A stretch of 64,000 nt of DNA from Paratrimastix pyriformis (Eukaryota > Preaxostyla > Paratrimastigidae): contig JAPMOS010000168.1 of the NCBI GenBank assembly GCA_027972325.1, positions 1 to 64,000 of the forward strand, read 5' to 3'. How positions within the stretch are numbered: position 1 is the first letter of the stretch; every line of letters begins with the position of its first letter. Positions 56,501 through 64,000 of this stretch are shown here, piece after piece. The position numbers and the translations under genes are program-made. The notes beneath the pieces are model-generated. The model had not been told where the DNA came from. It saw only the letters and a program-made list of their open reading frames with translations, and did not search any database.

Positions 56501-59385
56501 GTCGCATTCCCATCGCCGGTATCATCGCTGCCGTTGAGCGCATCCTGGGGAAGGGAGTGGTGACGTGTTATAGCGCATGTGGGCCCAAGAAGCAGAGCTA
56601 TCACCTTGTGTGCAATGTTGTCGTGACCCGCCGCTTCAACCTCGTCCTCGCGAACTACCTCAGCAACGTCTGTGGCTTTGATTGCGTCGATACGGGAGTC
56701 TACAGCAAGGATCACTGCATGCGGTGCTTCACGCAAGACAAGATCGTGACCGTGGATGGGCAGCGGTGTTTTGATCACCGTGTTGTCCATTTGCCCAGTG
56801 ACCCCGAATGCGAGCACGTCACGGAAGAACAGCTGCTGTCCTCACTCATAACGTACACGTGCGACGTCCCCAACTTTGACATGCAAGCAATGGACTTCTC
56901 CGAGAATCTAATCAATGTGCCCGAGATGCGCTTCTCTGTGGAGGGCAGCAACTTGCCCGTAAGTCTCCAAAAATATCTCGAGGATGTGTTTGGTGAGTAT
57001 GAGGTGCAGGAGGCTGGTGACGACAGACTGCGTATCGCCCCGAAGCATCCGTATCACTGCCGCATCTGCGACCGAGAGCACGGCAAGGATGGAGGTTGGA
57101 TCTCGCGCAGCGCCACGTCGTACCTGTTCCATTGTTCACGCAACCATGAGAAAGACAAGTATGAGCGCTTTGAAGTGGCTTCCTCGGTGACGTTCCATCA
57201 GAAGCTTCAAGCATACGCAGAGAAGTGCCCTCCCTTTGTGCACGACCACCGCGCGGACGAGTTCCTCACATTCGATCCCGTGAAGCCACTCACGTGTGTG
57301 AAGGCGCGAATGGGTAGTGGGAAGACACAAAACTTGACACGCATCCTCACACATGAGCAGCCCAACAGCAAGGTGGTGATGATCTCGTGTCGCCGCACAC
57401 TCGCCTTTGACTTCATGAAGCGTTACCAGGCAGAGGGCAGTCTCCCCTTCGAGTCATACCTGGACATCAAGGAGCACGACATCTCAGTCCGCCGCCACCC
57501 ACGTCTCATCATCCAGATCGACAGCTTGGGACGCATCATCGCGCACGACTTGGGGGCGCAAACCGCAGAACAAAAACCCATCGACTTCCTCATTCTTGAC
57601 GAGGTGGAGAGCCTTCTCAACCAACTGAAGAGCGCGAACAACACAAAAGTCGTGCAGGTGCTGCGCGAGCTGATGGTCCACGCGCACAAAGTGGTGGCAA
57701 TGGATGGACTCCTGCAAGACTCCACCGTGCGAATGCTTGAGGTGCTGTGCGGATGTCCCGCCGAGCGCATCGAGTTCAACAAGGACATGCCCGAGTATCA
57801 CGTGAAGACGGTGCAGACAATGTTCAAGCAGAGCAAGGAGAACAGGGGACTGACCTTCGTCACGGAGACCATCGCAAGGATGCTCGCCGAGGGAAAACGC
57901 GTCGCCTGCTTCATGTCGATCCGGAAGGTCATGGAGTCAGTCAAGGCGTACATCAGCGAGACGATGCCCGACGTCAAGATCATGACGTTCAGCGGGAAGG
58001 ACAAAGAGATGCAAGAGACGGAGACTGAGGGAGTGTTCGAGTCCCACTACAAGCAGAAGCGCACCGTCATCTCGGGCGACATCAACGAACACTTGGTGCG
58101 CCACGACATCCGACTCTTTATGTACACCAGCACTATCACTGCGGGCGTGGACATCAACGTGCCCCACTTCGACACATTCGTGCACGTGCTCAGCAGCAAC
58201 ATGAACCCAATCGAGACGGCGCAGGCCATCTTCCGTGTCCGCAATTACAAGCAGAGGGCAGGCATCATCGCATATCAGCGCGGCAATGGGGCATGCGACA
58301 CACAGACCTTGGAGCAGCTGATGGCGTTGGGCAACACGGTGGAGAGCGCGTTCGCCTGCGGCCGGTGCAACTGGACCCTCCCGCAACAAGTCCTTGCCAT
58401 GTTGGGAGCGCGACATACAGAACTGGTGAGTAAGGCGATGGAGTTCATCGTATCAGCCCTCAAACAGCATCACTACACCCTGGAGTTCACGGACCTGGTG
58501 AAACCCGAGATCGCCCCAGTCGCCTTGGCCGAGCAGCACATGGACCAGCGCATCATCACTCTTCTGGGTTGGGCCAAAAGCGCAGAAGGTGTATGGGACC
58601 AACATCGGACCTGGGCCCCGGCGCCAGAGGAGCTCGCCCACCTCGGGCAGCAGAACGACGCCGCGCATCTTGTGGCCTGCACGGACCCCCTATTCGAGGA
58701 AAAGGACGCATGGGCTGTGATGGTGCGCGATCTTGGGATGGAGCCAAAAAAGGGGGAGGGGCTGGACATTGCGCCGGATGATGTGGAGCGATACCACAAC
58801 AAGGAGACACGCAGCGCCTACCACAAACTCATCCGTGCACAAGCAGAGAGCGGGGGGCCCGCGGCAATCACACGAGGGGTCGTCATGCTGCGGCATGCGC
58901 ATGATAAGTGTACGGGGGCGGCGACGGTCACAACACTCCCCGAAGGCACCCGACCAGATATCGGGAGGCAGATACAGACCGTGGCGGGCCGCACAATCGA
59001 GGCCGTGAATGGGGAAGGCGCAGCCCAAGCAGCTGGCTTCATCACGATCGGGCAGAGGTCCGTGGTACCCCAGCTGACCCGCGCCGTCGACTTGGAAATA
59101 GCGGAAAGGATAATTGAGATTGGGCGTGAGAAGGGGATGACGCTGACCTTCAGTCAGAGCAAAGAGCTCCAGAATGCTGCTGCGAACGCAGCCCTTGAGT
59201 ACCTAGAGACGAGAAAAGATGATCTGAAGCGGCTGCATATCATCTCGAGGTGGGACAGACGAAATGCCCATCATACCATCGTGAGCGTTCTGGAACGAGT
59301 CGGTCATCCGGTGAGCAAGCCGAAGCCAGAAAGAAAACGCGTCGGCGGTGAACTCGTACGATTCTACACAGTGGATCTTGAATAA
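53519..59385 (+). pseudogene. Virus-like element: family-B DNA polymerase fused to primase and helicase
   Basis: Parts in order: a 3'-5' exonuclease (AYDIETYS near 54085; YCVYDAEAV near 54760), then PolB palm motifs A (DFAGLYPS, 55042-55065), B (KIMANSLYG, 55425-55451) and C (DTDS, 55582-55593). A primase-like module of the archaeo-eukaryotic kind follows (AYFDIES near 56480, SYHLVCNV near 56600). Next is a superfamily-2-type helicase with Walker A GSGKT (57313-57327) and DEVE (57598-57609), resembling herpesvirus origin-binding helicases. A long C-terminal tail ends at 59385. The spacing between motifs A and B suits an RNA-primed rather than protein-primed polymerase. The exonuclease part is broken, with about three breaks; the polymerase-to-helicase part is open throughout. 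One polypeptide carrying all three replication activities is unusual. Confidence 0.75.
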
Positions 59386-60191
59386 AAGGCAAGCAAATCG
59401 TTTTCCGGGCAGACCAAACGATAGTGGATAGAACCCTGGCTGCGGTGGGTTGACGGCAAAAGCCAGCGCCTCGCACGGAACCGAAACTTAACGGAATCGA
59501 CTGACGAATGCCGGGCGTTTCCGAGTAATTGTGAAGTGATGGTAAAGGATCGCCATGCGGAAGTTCCGAGCCGAGTGCACCAGATGCAAGTTTTCCTGAC
59601 CAAACGCTGTTTTTTGCTATTCTGGTACTCACCTATTTTGGGGCAATATCGTGGTGAAGAGAGATCTCCAGCATCTCTTTCTAGTACCGAGAAACGTATC
59701 GAGCTGAAGCAAATCGAACTCTGCCGGCGTCTCAAATGCGGCAGGGGTAATGTAGACTCGATTTTCTCTGCTCCGCTCGGTTTTGCGGAGCTTATTGCAC
59801 GAGATCCAAGTTGAGTTGAGTCTTTCTTGTTTTTGCTCATCATTCTTACATACGAGGAGAGCATTTCCATACGTTTTGCGGAGGTGCCTTCAACGTTCTT
59901 CTCGGATCCATTTTTTTGTGCAGACGACTTCGGCGACGTGATCGTACCGTTTCTCGTATTGTTCTTGGAACGGTTTGTGGGTTTTTGACACGATCTCGCA
60001 AGGTCTCTTCTCTCCGCCGAAAACTCCGAAGGTCAGAGCAGAGCCTCACTTCCCCTGGTCAATCATTCGCCGGACCGCACATTTCTACTATATATGGGGC
60101 GCCGACTTTTTCTGGACTCAACCGAAATTACAAACACAACAACCAAGGTTCGTTCATCTTTCCCCTTCAGTCCAACTCACGCAACCACAGT
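59386..60191 (+). other. Intergenic region after the virus-like element
   Basis: No convincing gene is seen; a 92-residue frame at 59536-59814 has no recognisable features. A hairpin (CTCCGC, 8-base loop, GCGGAG) lies near 59770-59790. A TATA-like CTATATATGG at 60088-60097, about 95 bases before the next ATG, is a plausible core promoter for the gene at 60192. Confidence 0.4.
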
Positions 60192-60714
60192 ATGGAAACG
60201 CAAGTTGAGAACATGCACATCGATGCTGCTGCCGATCCCGTTGTGCGAGCTGATCCCATTGTGCCCGCCGACGCCGCTACCACCCTCGACAACTTCGGGT
60301 ACGATTTCAACTTTGACGCGTTCGTGGGAGCCGTCAACACTGTGGATAGCACGTTGATCGGTGCCAAGATCACGCTCAAGAAGCTAACGGATCGTGCAAC
60401 CTGTCCTTCGTCCGTTTGCGACGCCGTGAACCTCTTCAGTCTGCGTTTGAACTCTCCAGCTCACATTCCCCGATGTTCGTGTATCAGAACTCGGACTGAA
60501 GTCTCTCACTGACCTCTGCAAAGCCGCGGCAGAAATGGACAACGAGGCCCTATGCGACGCCTGCCGGACCGTCAAGGGCATGAAGGACCTCATCGACCAA
60601 CAGACCGAAGCAACCACGGCGGATCTTTTCAAGGAACGTCCGAAGCGCCGTCACCGCCGCGACTCAGATGAGATTGAAGGACACGGCCACGCCGAAGGAC
60701 ACGGCCACGCCTGA
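60192..60714 (+). pseudogene. Small unrecognised gene with acidic N-terminus and His-rich tail
   Basis: The ATG at 60192 gives METQVENMHIDAAADPVVRA, then FGYDFNFDAFVGAVNTVDST and a helical middle. Near 60470 the frame changes. The following frame (VSELGLKSLTDLCKAAAEMD, CDACRTVKGMKDLIDQQTEA) continues naturally to a basic stretch (KERPKRRHRRDSDE) and an EGHGHAEGHGHA tail ending at 60714. Either a small intron or a one-base shift joins them. A TATA-like box lies upstream. No family is recognised; the lack of the T-run motif suggests it is a host gene rather than part of the virus-like block. Confidence 0.45.
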
Positions 60715-60994
60715 AAGCTGAGACAGCAGCGCGATGCCGAGGAGAAGGACAAGTGTTTATACGTTACGAGGCAAGAGGGCTGCTGGAGGCAGTCGCGGGG
60801 AGGCTGCTTCAGGCAGCCTCAGGGAATGATTGAGCCACGCCCTGCAGGACTACACTGCGGGGTGCAACGTACGAAACTTCTACAACCAATCATACGAGTA
60901 CGCTTATATTAGGCTTCTCACCCTTACCCGCCTTCCCTCGTGCGCCTTGTTTCTCCTCTCGCAAGAACACGCTCTTGGCCCCCTTTCTCTCGTT

Positions 60995-61266
60995 GTGCCA
61001 CTTGCCCTCGACTTCGCCGCCTCGTTGTGCCACTTGCTCCCAAGCGTTCCCGGGCCCCTATCTCCGTGTGCCACTTGCCCCTCTTCTCTTTCGCGCGTGT
61101 GCCACTTGCTTCCCAAATGTCCCAGGGTACCCTCCCACGTTACGCCGGGGTTGTGCCACTTGCCCTAAAAAGCAACTGGCACACTTGCGAAAAAGTGCCA
61201 GTTCCGGGTGCCCCGGATAGCGTACTTAGGGGGTCTCGGACGTTACGCCGGGGGTGTGCCACTTGC
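60995..61266 (+). repeat. Six dispersed GTGCCACTTGC motifs plus a hairpin
   Basis: Exact 11-mers start at 60995, 61027, 61068, 61099, 61153 and 61256, with uneven spacing of 31-103 bases. The last two are each preceded by ACGTTACGCCGGGG. Between them a perfect 9-bp hairpin (AACTGGCAC at 61174-61182, GTGCCAGTT at 61195-61203) contains a related core. Clustered, irregularly spaced short motifs beside a hairpin resemble protein-binding arrays such as subterminal transposase sites or an origin. Bases 60715-60994 and 61267-61469 show no gene. Confidence 0.6.
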
Positions 61267-61469
61267 TATTCCTTCAGGTGCCCTGACTAATATATATCTA
61301 GAGGATTCTTGTCTTTGCGCAATTTCGGAATTCCCGATTCTGCTGCTTTTCCAAACGGGCGGGGGGGGGGGGCTTTCCTGGGTTCGGCAATGATTGGGGG
61401 CAACTGCGGCGCTGCGGCGGGTTGGATGGCCCCGACCCCGCTCGCGAGATCGCTCGCTACGCGCGGGCC

Positions 61470-61640
61470 AACGGGGAAACCGCAAAATATTCCGGCAAAC
61501 GGGAAACTGCAAAATATTCCGGCAAACGGGAAACTGCAAAATATTCCGACCAGCCAACCAACCAACCAACCAACCAACCAACCAACCAACCAACCAACCA
61601 ACCAACCAACCAACCAACCAACCCACCCACCCACCCACCT
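61470..61640. repeat. 27-bp x3 repeat followed by (CCAA)n microsatellite
   Basis: Three 27-bp units with the core GCAAAATATTCCGGC occupy 61470-61550. From 61554 a tetranucleotide CCAA tract runs about 70 bases and decays into CCCA. On the minus strand this is (GGTT)n, lying at the 3' side of LINE-4, so it may be that element's tail or target. Confidence 0.9.
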
Positions 61641-61649
61641 ATCAACCTA

Positions 61650-64000
61650 ACCACGGCTTTAAAAACTGCGCAATCACAAGCTTCCCGTCCCCCCCGTCCC
61701 CCCTAGGTCCTATACCAACCTTCTCATTCCAATTAACCACTCGGCCATCATGTTCCACCACCACTACACATCGGAATGCTCTACTCTTCCTCCCTCCGAC
61801 CAATTCCCTCCCATATCCTCCGACCAATCTCCGCATCAAGGGAGAAATCCACATTCAGACACGCCATCATATCATAGTCCATTTCAAATTGAGCCAAACT
61901 ATCAAATCGAGCACCAAAAAACATATCACTACGATTCTCTGTACAGAATTCACTAAAGGACATATCCACGCTCACAGGGTGACTAAGGAGCATCATATTC
62001 AACGAAAAGACTTCCGCACATATCGACGAAAAGTCCCATGGTATCACACTCCCCCCCACCATTCCATCTTCTCCATGCCGACCAACCAATCGGCAAACTT
62101 CATTTCTCAGTTCAACCATTAACTCAGCCCAGCTACTCCAGAGTAATTTCCGTCGGCACCTCTCATATAATAGCCAGATGCACTCCTGGGAAATTGTGCC
62201 TCCGTTCCCCAGCACTACCAAGCCATTCTTTCTCAGCCCACCCACCCCTCGAGCACCTCTAGATATTCAGGACACATCACCAGCATCTGAGACTGTCCTT
62301 CCACCCACCTCGCCAATTTCTCAATGACCGCTTCACTTTCAATCTCCCGGACCATCTCCTCCAAATCCCACGCACCCTTAAGCACCCATAAACTGCATGT
62401 TCCAATGTGTCTTTCAGACCACAAGTACACATCAACTCCTCCCCACCGAAGAATTGCCTTTGTTTTCCTTAGTCATAATCCTTTGGAAATAAGCTGCGAA
62501 AAGCCACCCAGCCGAGCATTCTCTACAAAACCGAGAGCAGTTCATCTCGGCATTTCCTGACTTATCATTTATCATCAAACAGCATTCCTCGTCTTCATTC
62601 CCAGCCCCTCTAGCTTTCTCCAATTCTGCCACCTCGCCAATCTTGTCTTATAGTCACCTTGTACTCTTTCGCCACTTGGACCGATCAGCATAACACCCAA
62701 TTCCATACTGCAGTCTTCAACTTTCTCAGATTTATTTGCCTCACCAGCTTCAGAGTCCGCCATATTATTCCTCGAATATCCACTGCATCTCCAGTTTGAT
62801 GACCCTTTACCCATACCATTTCAATTTTCCCCACATAATTATCCACAACCTTTTTCAGTCGAACAAGTACACTCCCATTCTTTTTTATCCCCAATTCCCC
62901 CAACGACATTCTATCCTTCCTAACCTTCTGAACCCAAGAAATCGCATACCTCGAATCAGTAGTAATTTGGACATCACCCCACCCGCCATCTCCAGCGCTC
63001 TTACAACCGCATAAAGCTCCGCTTCGTTATTGGTTTGATTTAGCCACGGCGATCGTTTTGCCTCCTTCTTCACAAACTTGCCATCTATATTTTCAATCAC
63101 CGCATATGAACCTCTCACCATTTTTCCTTCTCTACATGAAGATCCATCCGTGAAGAAGTGGGATTTTCCTATCCTACCCAAATTACACGCCCTTTGGCGC
63201 TCCTCCTGCACTCCCACCCCATTCTCCACGACCTTCATCACAAGTGCATATTCTTTCTTCAGTCTTTTCAACACCTTCGAGTATCCTGGCATACAAGTCT
63301 TTTCAGCAGCTCCGTGTACCACCGAGGAACATTCCCCCTTTACTCCCACCAGATTTAGTTGTCAGTGATCTCAATAATTTACCATCCCTCGTGGCTAAAT
63401 CGCTTAATCTCGTCCATCCTTCCCCAAACATTCTCTTTCTTTGACCCCTCGGTATCGTGATCAAGTCCCCAAATCCTGATCATTCTCATAGGCGCTACCT
63501 TCCTCCCATCTCCCAACTTCCATCCGTACTCCTTGTCTACTAAAAGCACCCAAGGTTCGCTCTATAAAGATGGCCACCCCCTCGGGACCATCGCTCCGGG
63601 TCATTAAACAAGCAAGAGGTTGTATTCTCCTTCTCTCTTCTCATCCCTCGCCTCCATCAGAATCTTCCCCTCAATTCGATCATCATCTACAACTCTTTTG
63701 CCGTCTGCAACACCACTATCTGATCATGCACATCCGTTGGTTTTTTCACACCCAAACCGCCATTCTCCTTCATCACATAAACCACGTCAACAGGGTCCGA
63801 CTTTTTCAAACGATTTCCTAATGCCTCCCTAATCTTCCTCGAGTACAACTTCTCCATCTCATCCAACTCAACCTTCCTGAGAGGCATGCTCCGAGCTATA
63901 TATTGCAAACACGGCGTCACGCATTCGTTAATCACTTTTCCCAATTCCTGCATCGGAGTATGCTTCGCCAATTCGAGTTAGCTTCTGCGCCAATTTCTCA
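61650..64000 (-). mobile_element. LINE-4: divergent LINE copy, 5' part beyond window edge
   Basis: The minus strand resembles the second half of LINE-1/2/3 at protein level, but little at DNA level. A connection region contains INECVTPCLQYIARSMPL and PTDVHDQIVVL (63690-63960). RNase H has FFTDGSS near 63150 and NQTNNEAELYAVV near 63020-63050. The C-terminal region spans about 61660-62250. Short frames separated by shifts show that it is degenerate. It ends near 61650 next to the (GGTT)n tract. It belongs to an older or separate family of the same clade. Confidence 0.8.
61660..63971 (-). pseudogene. LINE-4 ORF2 remnant (RNase H and methyltransferase-like tail)
   Basis: In coding order: the RT-to-RNase H connector (63971-63687), RNase H (about 63349-62800, including WVKGHQTG near 62805), a linker with possible zinc-knuckle remnants near 62480-62620, and the C-terminal domain. 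The C-terminal part shares DMSFSEF, FFGARFD and [10 protein letters not shown] (near 61780) with the FPEFRTP, WFLGGRLD and KRAFRCIAIV blocks of LINE-1. The NPEY motif is replaced by LNVDF, so any methyltransferase activity would be lost. At least four frame changes are present. Confidence 0.65.

Larger units (their letters stand above)
45439..59385 (+). mobile_element. DNA-virus-like element fossil (fibre, tyrosine recombinase, PolB-primase-helicase)
   Basis: Six genes in a row on the + strand with short gaps make a compact virus-style cluster. Parts: a membrane protein remnant, a fibre-like protein, two unrecognised proteins, a tyrosine recombinase and a giant replication protein. Its left side is cut by the LINE-3 tail, so the original extent is unknown. 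No major capsid, packaging ATPase, protease or rve integrase is visible within it. It is broken, with about four or five breaks overall, yet three of the genes look whole, so insertion was fairly recent. It could be a Polinton-like virus or another integrated large-DNA-virus relative; the recombinase instead of an rve integrase argues against a classical Polinton. Confidence 0.75.

Noticed and set aside
45439-59385. Classical Polinton/Maverick assignment
   Set aside because: No rve integrase, capsid, protease or ATPase is seen in the block. The rve integrase at 22688-24390 is 20 kb away, on the other strand and beyond a LINE.
61457-61654. Membrane-protein-like frames with VGWL repeats
   Set aside because: They arise from translating the (CCAA)n microsatellite; there is no conserved flanking coding sequence.

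Overview
This window looks like repeat-rich, GC-rich nuclear DNA of a unicellular eukaryote. Short GT-AG introns of about 47-77 bp, non-LTR retrotransposons, a DIRS-type retroelement, a 138-bp satellite and a large DNA-virus-like block all point that way. I cannot name the lineage; an amoeba, a chytrid-like fungus or an alga would all fit. There is no bacterial-style operon and no ordinary housekeeping gene.

Layout. 1-5325: a LINE copy (LINE-1, + strand) running off the left edge and ending in a (CA)n tail. 5333-6384: a small unit with an RGG-box ORF between 41-bp inverted repeats. 6298-9509: a DIRS-like fossil (- strand). 9705-10380: a loose LINE piece. 10381-21800: a nearly complete 10.4-kb LINE (LINE-2, - strand) carrying a 950-bp TA-inserted DNA transposon. 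21803-22405: a LINE-1-type fragment. 22688-24390: a retroviral-type integrase fossil. 24530-28839 (perhaps to 29047): a spliced gene encoding a ParB-like domain plus an N6-adenine methyltransferase (- strand). 29144-30050: seven copies of a 138-bp satellite. 30107-33780: two tandem copies of an unrecognised spliced gene. 33985-34316: a LINE 5' end. 34317-35312: a partial duplicate of the methyltransferase gene. 35315-45438: LINE-3 (+ strand), an inverted partner of LINE-2. 45439-59385: a virus-like block with fibre, tyrosine recombinase and a giant DNA polymerase/primase/helicase gene, all on the + strand. 59386-61650: intergenic DNA, one small gene and tandem repeats. 61650-64000: part of a divergent LINE (LINE-4, - strand).

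The most unusual content is in the LINE family. Besides an APE-type endonuclease, reverse transcriptase, RNase H and zinc knuckle, its long ORF appears to begin with a ubiquitin-specific-protease-like (USP/C19) domain. It appears to end with a Rossmann methyltransferase-like domain carrying an NPEY motif, reminiscent of PCIF1. Its 3' end keeps a UUCG hairpin and a GNRA hairpin just before a (CA)n tract. Its first ORF is a short coiled-coil plus membrane-segment protein that differs completely between copies.

The virus-like block joins a tyrosine recombinase with a family-B DNA polymerase fused to a primase and a helicase. A shared T-run motif lies just upstream of its start codons. LINE-3 now forms its left boundary, so any further genes on that side are missing here. 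Domain calls are from motif reading only; no database search was run.
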